Shown: positions 8,432 through 16,112 of the stretch, one piece after another
How the letters are laid out: each line of letters begins with the position of its first letter
Position numbering within the stretch: the first letter of the stretch is position 1
Assembly (NCBI GenBank): GCA_020073185.1
Contig: JAIQFT010000008.1
Location: 1 to 64,000 of the forward strand
Origin: Terriglobia bacterium
GTDB taxonomy: Bacteria; Acidobacteriota; Terriglobia; Terriglobales; Acidobacteriaceae
DNA length: 64,000 nucleotides
Direction: 5' to 3'
Notes under the pieces: generated by a model
The model's input: the letters and a program-made list of their open reading frames with translations, nothing else
Database searches by the model: none
Told to the model about the DNA's origin: nothing
Translations under genes and position numbers: made by a program

Positions 8432-8459
8432 GAAACTGGAAACCAGAAACTGGAAACTC
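8432..8459. repeat. 7-nt-period array between BMC-P genes
   Basis: Heptamers GAAACTG, GAAACCA, GAAACTG, GAAACTC end 12 bases before the second BMC-P gene. They are preceded by a GC palindrome, GCGCTCGCGAGCGC (about 8407-8420). No inverted partner array is present here. Confidence 0.6.
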
Positions 8460-8471
8460 GCGACCACTCTC

Positions 8472-8882
8472 ATGATGTTAGCTAGAGTTATCGGCACCGT
8501 CGTTTGCACCGTCAAGTACCCAACGCTTGAGGGCCGTAAGCTCCTGCTGCTGCAACCGGTGAACAAGGACGGCGTGCCGCGCGGCAGAACCCTGGTCGGC
8601 ATTGACGCCGTCGGCGCCGGCGAGGGGGAAACCGTGTACTGGTGCCGCGGCCGCGAAGCCGCCCTCGCCTTCGATCACGAGGTGGTCAGCGACGCCAGCA
8701 TCGTTGGTATCGTGGATGAAATCACGGGCCGCTCCGATACTCCGCCGGCGTCTGCGGCCTCCGCGGCGGGTCCGGCCTGCACCGCCGTCGGTCCGGCTTC
8801 GAGCGCATCGCCTTCGACCGCAGCGCCGGCGCCCAATCGGCGCGAGCATCCTGCCCCCGCGCACAAGCGAGGCCGCCGATGA
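8472..8882 (+). CDS. BMC-P vertex protein (EutN/CcmL family), second of three
   Basis: 136 residues. The domain spans about 1-92 (MLARVIGTVVCTVKYPTLEG, GRKLLLLQPVN, VGIDAVGAGEGETVYWC, ASIVGIVDEI), followed by an Ala/Pro/Ser-rich basic tail of about 44 residues that is unusual for the family. The tail could be a tether or interaction segment, or drift. Its stop overlaps the next gene by ATGA (8879-8882). ATG at 8472 and 8475 are both possible starts. Confidence 0.93.
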   Translation: MMLARVIGTVVCTVKYPTLEGRKLLLLQPVNKDGVPRGRTLVGIDAVGAGEGETVYWCRGREAALAFDHEVVSDASIVGIVDEITGRSDTPPASAASAAGPACTAVGPASSASPSTAAPAPNRREHPAPAHKRGRR

Positions 8883-9154
8883 TCATCGGACGCGTGCTGG
8901 GCGAAGTTGTTGCCACCCGCAAGCATCGCTCTCACGAAGGCCGCAAGATCCTGCTGGTGCAACCGCTGGCGCTCGACGACTCCGCCCGTGGAGAGCCCAT
9001 CCTCGCGCTTGACACAGTCGACGCCGGCGTCGGCGACCGCGTCCTGGTGGTGCTGGAGGGCTACAGTGCCATGACCGCCGCCGGCCGTCCCAACTCGCCC
9101 ATTGACATGAGCGTCATCGGCGTCGTGGACGAGGTGGAACTACAGGAAAGTTAA
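8879..9154 (+). CDS. BMC-P vertex protein (EutN/CcmL family), third of three
   Basis: 91 residues, close to the minimal EutN/CcmL fold: MIIGRVLGEVVATRKHRSHEG, GRKILLVQPL, ILALDTVDAGVGDRVLVVLEG, VIGVVDEVEL. It is translationally coupled to the preceding gene. Three different BMC-P proteins in one locus recall the planctomycete-verrucomicrobial type of microcompartment, where a class II aldolase is also the signature enzyme. The usual aldehyde dehydrogenase and phosphotransacylase are not in this window. Confidence 0.94.
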   Translation: MIIGRVLGEVVATRKHRSHEGRKILLVQPLALDDSARGEPILALDTVDAGVGDRVLVVLEGYSAMTAAGRPNSPIDMSVIGVVDEVELQES

Positions 9155-9213
9155 CCACGGATTCCCTGCACGGATCACCTGATTAGGTTTTTCCGATCCG
9201 CGTTCATCCGTGG
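9155..9213. terminator. Inverted repeat between convergent genes
   Basis: CCACGGAT (9155-9162) pairs with ATCCGTGG (9206-9213), and an inner GGATC/GATCC pair and a TTTTT run (about 9188-9192) lie between. It sits between the last BMC-P gene and the convergent TonB-receptor gene, so a bidirectional terminator is the simplest reading. Confidence 0.5.
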
Positions 9214-9223
9214 CGATCCGCCT

Positions 9224-11422
9224 TCACTCCCCACCGACGCGAAACCTCATTCCCGCACGAAAGTTCATGCGCAACGCCGGAAATCCCGCCGCTTCCTCGT
9301 AGTGCCGGTTGAGCGCGTTCTCGACATTCACATACGCGGTCACGCGGCTGCTGATCGCGTGCCACACACCGAAGTCTGCGCGCGCGTATCCCGCCGAGTG
9401 CGTCACCGGGGGCAGCAGCCCGAGGAAATCAGAATCGGCGCGACGTCCAAGCGCCGTCACGCCCAGGTCGCCACCCCAGCGGAGCGACGTGTACGCCGCC
9501 AGCAGCGATCCCGCGTGCTTGGGACGGCGCAGCAGTGGAGCGCCTGCGCTCAACAGCCGATCGAACGCCAGCGGCGCGCTCAGAATCTGGGTGGATGTGT
9601 AAGTGTAGGAAGCATCGATGGTGACCCGCGACCATGGCCGCGCCCGAAACTCCACCTCCGACCCGTGCGCCAGCGCGCGGTTGATGTTCTGATACTGGCT
9701 GACGAAGGTCGCCGGATCGAAGTTGAATTCGATCTGGTTGGTGAAGCGGTTGTTGAAGTAGGTCGCGCCCAGCCAGTACTTGCCGCCGACAAAGCTCTGC
9801 TGCACGCCTGCCTCCAGCGAGCGGTTCTCCTCGGCCGTGAGCTTGGGATTGGGAATGATCCCAAATCCGCCGACGCCGAACGATTCCTCCAGCCGCGGCT
9901 CCTTGATTCCCGTGCCGTAGGCGAAGCGCAGCCGCGTGCCGGAGAAAATCTCTCCGCCTTTCAGCGCCAGCACGCTCACCGCAATTCGCGGCAGGCCGCG
10001 ATTGCCGAAGCTTTCGTTGTGCTCGAAGCGCGCGCCCGCAATCACCGATACGCGATTCCAGCGGAAGACCTCCTGCCCGAAGACCGCGTGGTTGCGCCGC
10101 AGGCCGTGGCCGAGCGGCGGCAAGGTCAGATCGCCGACCCAGCCGTTCTCGTCCTCGAAGTGATAGCCGACCGTGGTCCGAGCCCAGCTTCGCGCCTCGT
10201 AATCGCCCTGGTAGTCGAAGCCAGCGCGGTTGAGATTGGCGAAATCGGAGAACGGGAAATCGAAGTTGCCGAACGCCGGCGAAACGCGTCCCGGGTCGAT
10301 GAAGGTGTCCACCACCGAGCGCCGGTGATGGTACTCGAAGCCGCTGAAGCGGTGCTGCCAGCGCGATGGGCCGGCGAGCGTCAACTGCGCGCTTGCCAGG
10401 AAGTTGTTCTGCCGCGCGCGCGCGTCAGTGTCGGGCGGCACCAGCGGCTGGCCGTTGAAGTTCCAGAAACCCTGCACGCCACTGCGGTCGGTGAAATGCC
10501 GCGTGCGCATCCGCAACGCCGCGCGCGGCGCGATCTGCACGCCGACATTCGCGCCTTGCAGCGAACTCGAATACTGGTCGTTGATTCCCTGTCCCTGCGT
10601 GTTGAACTGCTCGCCGAACAGGTTGTAGTCGAAGCGTCCGCGCGCGCCTGCCAACGACGCGTATCCGCGTGCCGTCTGAAACGTTCCGCCTTCGGCTCCG
10701 AAGCGCAACTCCGGCACGCGCGTAGTTCCCGTCGCAGTCCAGGTCTGGATCACGCTGGTCATGGCGTCGGAACCGTACAGCGTGCTTTCCGCGCCGCGCA
10801 CGAATTCCAGCCTGTCCACCTGATACATGGGAACGACGCCGAAGTCGAACGTTCCTCCGGGATCGTTCACCGCGACGCCATCAACAATCACCTTGTTGTA
10901 GCGCGAGTCGCCGCCGCGCACGAACAGCGATGACAATCCTCCTCGGCGACCGTTGGCGGAGATGATCGCTCCGGGCAGAAAGCGCAGCGTGTCAATCGCG
11001 CTCACCGGCTGCATGGACTTCAGCGCGTCGGGACCGAGTAACGATGTGTCGGAACCTATGTCCGCACTGGGCAGCGGCGTCCGTTCGGCGCTGACCACCA
11101 CGGTTTCCGCCGCTTTCGGCAGCGACAGCTTCACCGTCATTTCCACTTCCTGCATGACCGAAGCAGTTGCCGTGGCAGGCGCAAATCCGGGCGCGAGCAC
11201 CTCCACGCGATACGCGCTCGCGCTCAGACCGCTGAATGCGCACGTTCCTTCGGCGTTCGTGGTGCGCACCGCGACCGCAGTCGAACTGTTTGGGGAGTAG
11301 AGCGTGACCCGCGCACCCGCGACCACCGCGGATTGCGGATCAGTGACCCTGATTTTCAGCTCGGAGGCAGAGCCGCTGGCGACCAGCAGCAACAGGGGAA
11401 GTACAAAACGGAGACAGCGCAT
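9224..11422 (-). CDS. TonB-dependent outer-membrane receptor (probable cobalamin uptake)
   Basis: 732 residues. A signal peptide (about 1-19) is followed by a carboxypeptidase-regulatory-like beta domain (about 20-105), a TonB-box-like ETVVVSAER, the plug (DTLRFLPGAIISANGRRGG, SLFVRGGDSRYNKVIVDGV, VEFVRGAEST-like RLEFVRGAESTLYGS) and a 22-strand-type barrel ending in an aromatic-rich FRAGMRFRVGG. AAAGGAG precedes the start. A cobalamin riboswitch lies immediately upstream, so the transported ligand is most likely vitamin B12 or a corrinoid (BtuB role). The extra N-terminal domain is common in Acidobacteria and Bacteroidetes receptors. Confidence 0.9.
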   Translation of the reverse strand: MRCLRFVLPLLLLVASGSASELKIRVTDPQSAVVAGARVTLYSPNSSTAVAVRTTNAEGTCAFSGLSASAYRVEVLAPGFAPATATASVMQEVEMTVKLSLPKAAETVVVSAERTPLPSADIGSDTSLLGPDALKSMQPVSAIDTLRFLPGAIISANGRRGGLSSLFVRGGDSRYNKVIVDGVAVNDPGGTFDFGVVPMYQVDRLEFVRGAESTLYGSDAMTSVIQTWTATGTTRVPELRFGAEGGTFQTARGYASLAGARGRFDYNLFGEQFNTQGQGINDQYSSSLQGANVGVQIAPRAALRMRTRHFTDRSGVQGFWNFNGQPLVPPDTDARARQNNFLASAQLTLAGPSRWQHRFSGFEYHHRRSVVDTFIDPGRVSPAFGNFDFPFSDFANLNRAGFDYQGDYEARSWARTTVGYHFEDENGWVGDLTLPPLGHGLRRNHAVFGQEVFRWNRVSVIAGARFEHNESFGNRGLPRIAVSVLALKGGEIFSGTRLRFAYGTGIKEPRLEESFGVGGFGIIPNPKLTAEENRSLEAGVQQSFVGGKYWLGATYFNNRFTNQIEFNFDPATFVSQYQNINRALAHGSEVEFRARPWSRVTIDASYTYTSTQILSAPLAFDRLLSAGAPLLRRPKHAGSLLAAYTSLRWGGDLGVTALGRRADSDFLGLLPPVTHSAGYARADFGVWHAISSRVTAYVNVENALNRHYEEAAGFPALRMNFRAGMRFRVGGE

Positions 11423-11454
11423 AGACCATGCTCCTTTTCACGCGAAAGGGGTCA

Positions 11455-11680
11455 GTGGTTGCAGTTCGCGCCGGTCTCCTGGCTTGCGACAAAACAGTTT
11501 CAGTTTCAGTTTCTGTTTCAGTTGTCTCGGCTGAAACTGAAACGGAAACTTGAAACTCCGGGCCGCCTTCCCATCGCTGGTGCGACAGTGGCAGCGCCGA
11601 CCAACAGCGTCGCTTACAGTTGCGCGGCAGCGCGGGTTTTTCACCCGCTTCCCGTGCACGCGAACCAAGGTTGTCAAAGA
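11455..11680 (-). promoter_or_regulatory. Cobalamin riboswitch
   Basis: On the minus strand, in order: a GGGAAGCGGGTGAAAAACCCGC core stretch, GCGCAACTGTAAGCGACG, GCCACTGTC, GATGGGAAGGC, and the B12 box AGCCAGGAGACCGGCGC at 11468-11484. TTCGCG near 11665 pairs with CGCGAA near 11468 as a closing stem. It lies about 40 bases before the TonB-receptor ATG, so corrinoid binding should shut the receptor off. The variable arm before the B12 box (11495-11557) is a hairpin built of 6-nt repeats. Confidence 0.93.
11495..11557. repeat. 6-nt-period inverted arrays forming a riboswitch arm
   Basis: Left array 11495-11523 repeats CAGTTT (with one CTGTTT). Right array 11531-11557 repeats CTGAAA/CGGAAA. Together they form a long hairpin inside the cobalamin riboswitch between the GGGAAGGC element and the B12 box. 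Confidence 0.7.
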
Positions 11681-11746
11681 ACGTCACGCGAGAGCGTGAG
11701 GGGTAAGACTCTATGGTCGATTTTAGGTTATGTCAATGTCTGCCGC

Positions 11747-12013
11747 TTATCGAGCTGCGTCATTCGCGCGGTGCTTCTCGATCTGCTGGACTACTCTATC
11801 GAGATCGGGATAGCCGGCGCCAAAGCGCCGTGTGAACCAATTCCCACCGCGCTCGGCAATCCTCTCGCCGTCAGCGATCACCTCGAACTGACCGGTCTTG
11901 CCAGGCGTAGTCACGGCTTCAATGTTGAAGCGCTGCTTGATGAGGGACACGAGCCTCGCGACCATGACATTGTTGTTCTGTCACGTCGGGCAGTGAACGA
12001 TCTCGATCTTCAT
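11747..12013 (-). CDS. SelW/Rdx-family selenoprotein with in-frame TGA (Sec11)
   Basis: Read from ATG at 12013, the frame runs 88 residues to the stop at 11747 if the TGA at 11981-11983 is selenocysteine. The start reads MKIEIVHCPTU, so the TGA is the second position of the CxxC/CxxU redox motif of the Rdx (SelW/SelT/SelH) family; the rest fits that fold (GQFEVIADGERIAERGG, then GYPDLDRVVQQIE). A GGAAAG ribosome site precedes the ATG, while the next ATG (11965) lies after the motif and would destroy the protein. A SECIS-like hairpin follows at 11945-11963. Likely role: thioredoxin-like thiol/selenol redox reactions. It needs selenocysteine machinery elsewhere in the genome. Confidence 0.85.
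11945..11963 (-). promoter_or_regulatory. Candidate bacterial SECIS hairpin
   Basis: Minus-strand RNA GGUCGCGA-GGC-UCGUGUCC forms a stem with one U-U mismatch and one G-U pair and a three-base loop starting with G. The loop lies about 25 bases after the UGA. Bacterial SECIS elements place a G-led apical loop roughly 16-37 bases downstream of the Sec codon, so position and loop both fit. Confidence 0.65.
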
Positions 12014-12239
12014 TTCTTTCCGATCGCTGGTGGTTAGACGAAGCCGCGTGGCTCAGTCGAGCTTGGGGAATTGTAAACCAGAATCCCCCTGCGGATTGAA
12101 CAGCGCTTAGGAAGCTCCGATCAAGCCCGTTGGCAGTCTCGCAGCGACTAAAGCCGTACACATTCTGCGGCATTTACGGACGGCCGGAAGACCGTCCCCT
12201 TCAAGGAATCGGAGTTGATAAGACCCTCCTTAGCACGCG

Positions 12240-12941
12240 TTACACACCTGCGCTGTTCTGTGCGAAAGCGGTTTCGGCGGACTCGCGTACCCTGTCGAGG
12301 GCCACCTGCATTTCCTGGTGGTAGGCGTCGAGGCCGGCGCCGTCGGCCTCCGGCGGCACGTTCAGCGCGCGGCTGAAACGAACCATGACGCGGGAGAACG
12401 GCTGGGGAATCATGAAGCGGTCCCAGGAATTCAGCACCCAGGCGCGCTCGACGGCGCAGTGGAAGGCGAGGATGGGCACGCGGGTGTTGCGCGCCAGCAG
12501 CACCGGCCCGGGCTTAGCGACGTAGCGCGGCCCCAGCGGGCCGTCGATGGTAAAGGCCACGGAGCGTCCGGCTTCGATCTCGGTGTGCATGCCGAGCAGG
12601 GCGCGCATGCCTCCGCGGGTGGAGGAGCCGCGCACCGCGCGGAAGCCGAATCTTTCGATGATGCGCGCGATGTATTCGCCGTCGAAGCTGCTGCTGGTCA
12701 TAACGACAATTTCGCGCCCCCGGTAGCGATAGAGCGCGGGGATGACGCAGCGGTGCCAGAAAACATAAATCGCGGGTTGCATCCACTCCGTCGCGCCTTC
12801 CTCCAGGGAGACGGTGTAGCGCAGCGTAGGACCAATGAGTCGTACCAGGAGCGAGCCGGCGGCAGTAACGAACGCGAGGGCGAGGCGTTGCGCAAATGTA
12901 AAGTGCGTTGCGGATTCCGGCGACGTGGCGGAAGAGAGCAT
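12240..12941 (-). CDS. DUF374 lysophospholipid acyltransferase-family protein
   Basis: 233 residues. An N-terminal hydrophobic segment (about 19-40) is followed by the DUF374/LPLAT core: IYVFWHRCVIPALYRYRG (HX4-type variant near the active His), VVMTSSSFDGEYIARIIERFG, RGSSTRGGMRALLGM and AFTIDGPLGPRYVAKPG. The family is related to KDO-lipid A acyltransferases and probably transfers an acyl chain to an envelope lipid. A 7-nt-period repeat touches its start codon at 12941, leaving no recognisable ribosome site, so translation may depend on the repeat region or the start may be misread. Confidence 0.88.
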   Translation of the reverse strand: MLSSATSPESATHFTFAQRLALAFVTAAGSLLVRLIGPTLRYTVSLEEGATEWMQPAIYVFWHRCVIPALYRYRGREIVVMTSSSFDGEYIARIIERFGFRAVRGSSTRGGMRALLGMHTEIEAGRSVAFTIDGPLGPRYVAKPGPVLLARNTRVPILAFHCAVERAWVLNSWDRFMIPQPFSRVMVRFSRALNVPPEADGAGLDAYHQEMQVALDRVRESAETAFAQNSAGV

Positions 12942-13047
12942 TTGTAATCTGCAATTTGTAATTTGTAATTTTCCGCCCGCGCACGGATGACCGCGTCATC
13001 GGCAATTCCGATGAAATTGCAAATTACAAATTACCCATTACAAATTG
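12941..13047. repeat. Inverted pair of A+T-rich 7-nt-period arrays
   Basis: Left array 12941-12968: TTTGTAA, TCTGCAA, TTTGTAA, TTTGTAA. Right array 13015-13047: AATTGCA, AATTACA, AATTACC, CATTACA, AATTG. The arms are complementary, separated by about 45 bases of G+C-rich DNA. The array starts at the first base of the acyltransferase start codon and ends two bases from the permease stop, so it fills the whole spacer between the two genes. Confidence 0.8.
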
Positions 13048-13049
13048 TC

Positions 13050-14318
13050 TCACGCGTAGCGTACCCACTTCACGATTTCCGGCAGCGTGGGCTTCTTGCC
13101 GTACATGAGGATGCCAACGCGGTAGATGCGAGAGCACAGTGCCACCACACCCCACAGCGTCAGCAGCAGCAGCGCGATGCACACGCCGATCTGCCACAGC
13201 GGTGGCGTCTGCACCACCACGCGGATGTACATCAGGATGGGCGCGAAGAAGGGCACGAGCGACATCCACAGGGAGAGCGGGGCGTTGGGCTGGCGGATGA
13301 CGTAGGTCATCATCATGACAGGAATGATGATCGGCATGATGACCAGGAATTGCCACTGCTGCGCCTCCTGCTCGGAGTTGACCATGGCGCCCAGCGCCGC
13401 GTAGAGCGCGCTATACAGCAGGAAGCCGAGGACGAAGAAGACGGCGAAGGCGGGCAGCGCGGCGGGCGAGAGATTGATCTCGGCAAGCTGGCTGCGGGCG
13501 GCGAGCAGTCCCGGCGTGGTGGCGGCCAGGCCCAGGATCACCCACACCGCGATCTGGGTGAGGCCGACTGCCCCAACGCCGAGAATTTTTCCGGCCATCA
13601 GTTCTTTTGCCGTCGCCGAGGAAAGCACGACCTCCATGACACGCGAAGTCTTCTCCTCCAGCACCGAGCGCATCACGGCGACGCCGTAGAGGATGAGCGT
13701 CACGTAGAGCATCATGACCAGCACGATGGCGCTGACGAACTGCAGTGGGCCACCGGCGTGTTTTTCCTGCCCGCCCTTGATGGTGACCGCGTCCAGGTCC
13801 ACACCGCGCATGAGCTTATCGGCGTCTCCGGCGGTAACGCCGCGGGAGCGCAGTTCCTGGCGGAAGAGCGCAGTCTTGAGGACGCTCTGCAAGGTCGCGA
13901 CTTCAATGAAGTCGCTGGTGTCGCGCGCGACGTAGGAAATCTTGCGCGAGGCGAGCGCGTCGTCGCTGAGCCAGAGATAGGCGTCGAGGGTGCCGGCGCT
14001 GATGCGGTCCTTGAGCGCAGCGCGCGCCGCTTCATCGGGGGTGGAGACGATTTCGACCTGGTAGCGCGGAGAAGAATCGAGCTGGTCGCTGTCTCGTTTC
14101 TTGGCTTCCAGTTGCGACTGGACGGCGCGGGCGAAGTCGGTGTTGGCACAGACGACGGCGAGGCGCTTGGTGCCCGAGGCCTTGAGCATCGCCAGCTTGC
14201 TGGGCAGGACCATGAGGGCGATCATCACCGCCGGGAGCAGCAGGGTGGAGACGATGAACGACTTGGTGCGCACGCGCTCCAGGTACTCGCGCCGGAGAAT
14301 GAGCCAGGTGTTACGCAT
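13050..14318 (-). CDS. ABC-2-type transporter permease (NatB-like)
   Basis: 422 residues. One N-terminal membrane helix (about 20-40) is followed by a large extracytoplasmic domain (about 41-190) and five or six C-terminal helices, including the ABC-2 signature region EEKTSRVMEVVLSSATAKELMAGKILGVGAVGL. This is the NatB/YhaP layout. The start overlaps the ATPase gene by eight bases (14311-14318), showing one operon. Substrate unknown; NatAB-type pumps export Na+ or other toxic solutes. Confidence 0.9.
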   Translation of the reverse strand: MRNTWLILRREYLERVRTKSFIVSTLLLPAVMIALMVLPSKLAMLKASGTKRLAVVCANTDFARAVQSQLEAKKRDSDQLDSSPRYQVEIVSTPDEAARAALKDRISAGTLDAYLWLSDDALASRKISYVARDTSDFIEVATLQSVLKTALFRQELRSRGVTAGDADKLMRGVDLDAVTIKGGQEKHAGGPLQFVSAIVLVMMLYVTLILYGVAVMRSVLEEKTSRVMEVVLSSATAKELMAGKILGVGAVGLTQIAVWVILGLAATTPGLLAARSQLAEINLSPAALPAFAVFFVLGFLLYSALYAALGAMVNSEQEAQQWQFLVIMPIIIPVMMMTYVIRQPNAPLSLWMSLVPFFAPILMYIRVVVQTPPLWQIGVCIALLLLTLWGVVALCSRIYRVGILMYGKKPTLPEIVKWVRYA

Positions 14319-15216
14319 CGCGCCTCCCCACGACTTCCAGAAAGATTGCTTCCAGCGAGGGCTCCATCAGTTCGAACTTGTTGACCCGCGCGCGCGCGGC
14401 CGCCATGCGCAGCAGGTCCTGCGGGTCGGCGCCGGGCTTGAGACGCACTTCGACGTAGTTGCCGTAGTTGTTGAAGGACTGCACCAGCGCGGCGTTGCCG
14501 AGAAAGTTATCCTCGCCCTCGTATTCCAGTTGCACGTCGTGGCGGCCAAATGTCCCCTTGATCTGCTTGAGGTCGCCCTGGAGCACGGCCTTACCGTGGT
14601 CAATCAGGCAGATGGAATCGCACAGGCGCTCGACCTGGTCCATGCGGTGGGTGGAGAAGAGGATGGTCTTGCCGGCCTGCTTCTGCTCCAGCAGCACGTC
14701 CTTGAGGGCGACGGCGTTGGCGGGATCGAGGCCGGCGAAAGGCTCGTCCAGGATGAGCAGTTCAGGATCGTGCAGCAGGGTGGCGATGAACTGCACCTTT
14801 TGCTGCATGCCCTTGGAGAGCTCTTCGATCTTTTTTCCCATCCAGGGGCCGAGTTCGAAGCGCTCGCACCACCAAGTGGCTTTGCGCGCCGCGTCGGCCG
14901 CGGACACGCCCTTGAGCTCGGCAAGAAAGACGAGGTGTTCGAGGAGCTTCATGCGCTTGTACAGCCCGCGTTCTTCCGGCAGGTAGCCGACGCGCGCGAG
15001 GTGGGCGCGGCTGAACGGTTCGCCGAAGAGGCAAATGGCGCCGGAGTCAGGCACGGTGATGCCGATCATCATGCGGATCGTGCTGGTCTTGCCGGCGCCG
15101 TTGGGACCAAGCAGGCCATAGACGCTGCCGGCGCGGATTTCGAGGGAGAGCGCGTCCACGGCCACGAAGTGGTCATAGGACTTGCCGACGTTTTCCAGTT
15201 GAACCGTGTTGGGCAT
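14311..15216 (-). CDS. ABC transporter ATP-binding protein (NatA-like)
   Basis: 301 residues. Walker A GLLGPNGAGKTSTIRMMIG, signature ELSKGMQQKVQFIATLLHDP, Walker B LLILDEPFAGLDPAN and H-loop FSTHRMDQVERL. A C-terminal domain of about 80 residues follows, as in NatA/CcmA-like exporters. It is coupled to the permease gene downstream and begins nine bases after the PilZ gene, so PilZ-natA-natB probably form one transcript. Confidence 0.92.
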   Translation of the reverse strand: MPNTVQLENVGKSYDHFVAVDALSLEIRAGSVYGLLGPNGAGKTSTIRMMIGITVPDSGAICLFGEPFSRAHLARVGYLPEERGLYKRMKLLEHLVFLAELKGVSAADAARKATWWCERFELGPWMGKKIEELSKGMQQKVQFIATLLHDPELLILDEPFAGLDPANAVALKDVLLEQKQAGKTILFSTHRMDQVERLCDSICLIDHGKAVLQGDLKQIKGTFGRHDVQLEYEGEDNFLGNAALVQSFNNYGNYVEVRLKPGADPQDLLRMAAARARVNKFELMEPSLEAIFLEVVGRRDA

Positions 15217-15225
15217 GGGAAAGGA

Positions 15226-15921
15226 TCAATCCTCGCCGAGGTAATCTTCAATCCACTGGCGCAATTGGGCGCGGCGCGGGTCGCCGGGCTCGAAGCGCAG
15301 GCCGGCGAGTTCCTCCTCGCGGCGCATCCAGCACACCACCGCGCTCAGCGACAGTTCGCCGGCGCCGGGAAGCTGCATGTTCACCTCCACGGACTGCGGC
15401 ACCCCGAGGCGGGCCTGGGTGTGCAGGCACAAGCCGCCGGAGCTGATCTCGACGGTGCTGGCGGAAACCTTCTCGGTGCCGGTCTCAACCATCACGCCGG
15501 AGACGAGCGGGACGCGCACGTAGCGTCGCAGTTCATGCAGCACCATGAGGTGGGTGGTGCGGATGACGCGCAGGGCCGCGTCGCGCTCCACGGGGTACAG
15601 GAAGAGGGCATTGATCCCGTAGGCGGAGAAGCGAATGGCTTCCGGCAAACTGCCGCAGATGGCGTAGATGACTGAGTGCGTGTTGTCCGGCGACTGGCGG
15701 ACGGTGGCCAGCACCTGCGCGGCGCGATCGTCGAGGGGAAGCACGCAGGCGTCGAAGCGCTCGTGTGCCAACCGGGGGGTGTCCTGGGCGGCGATGGCGA
15801 CGGTGTCGATACCAAACTGGCGGAAGCATTCGTGAAGGACACCCGCGGAAACGGCGTCCACGCCGGCCAGCGCGGCTACGGCAGAGGTCTGCTTCGGGGA
15901 GACACCCGCGGCATTTTCCAT
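15226..15921 (-). CDS. PilZ-domain protein with N-terminal receiver-like region
   Basis: 231 residues. The N-terminal half (about 10-125) has the alternating hydrophobic pattern of a degenerate receiver or sensor domain without a clear phospho-Asp. The C-terminal half is PilZ: ELRRYVRVPLV (RxxxR-type) and TVEISSGGLCLHT (the [DN]xSxxG position carries Glu). Located just upstream of the NatAB exporter genes; c-di-GMP may be linked to that operon but there is no direct evidence. Confidence 0.75.
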   Translation of the reverse strand: MENAAGVSPKQTSAVAALAGVDAVSAGVLHECFRQFGIDTVAIAAQDTPRLAHERFDACVLPLDDRAAQVLATVRQSPDNTHSVIYAICGSLPEAIRFSAYGINALFLYPVERDAALRVIRTTHLMVLHELRRYVRVPLVSGVMVETGTEKVSASTVEISSGGLCLHTQARLGVPQSVEVNMQLPGAGELSLSAVVCWMRREEELAGLRFEPGDPRRAQLRQWIEDYLGED

Positions 15922-16112
15922 TTCGGGGATTCCTCAGCCCTCAAAAGATGAAGCGGTATTCTGGCGTGTGGTGGCGTATTTGGCAACCCGTTTTGCGTAA
16001 TGTACTCCGGCCGAGCCGGCTCGGCGGCTCGTAACCGCGGACAGTGCTGGAGCATCTATTCGGACGTAGGTATCCTTGTGCCCGTGTCGTTAGAAACGTT
16101 AAGGAGAGGACT

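Noticed and set aside
9302-10933. Long plus-strand frame opposite the TonB receptor
   Set aside because: Shadow of a high-GC gene: composition dominated by Arg/Ala, no family motifs; the receptor on the other strand is clear.
11747-11965. 72-residue protein starting at 11965
   Set aside because: This is only the part of the SelW-like gene after the TGA; it lacks the redox motif and a ribosome site.
12014-12239. Possible selC (tRNA-Sec) gene next to the selenoprotein
   Set aside because: Looked for a 90-100 nt cloverleaf with TCA anticodon on both strands and found only short hairpins; no tRNA.
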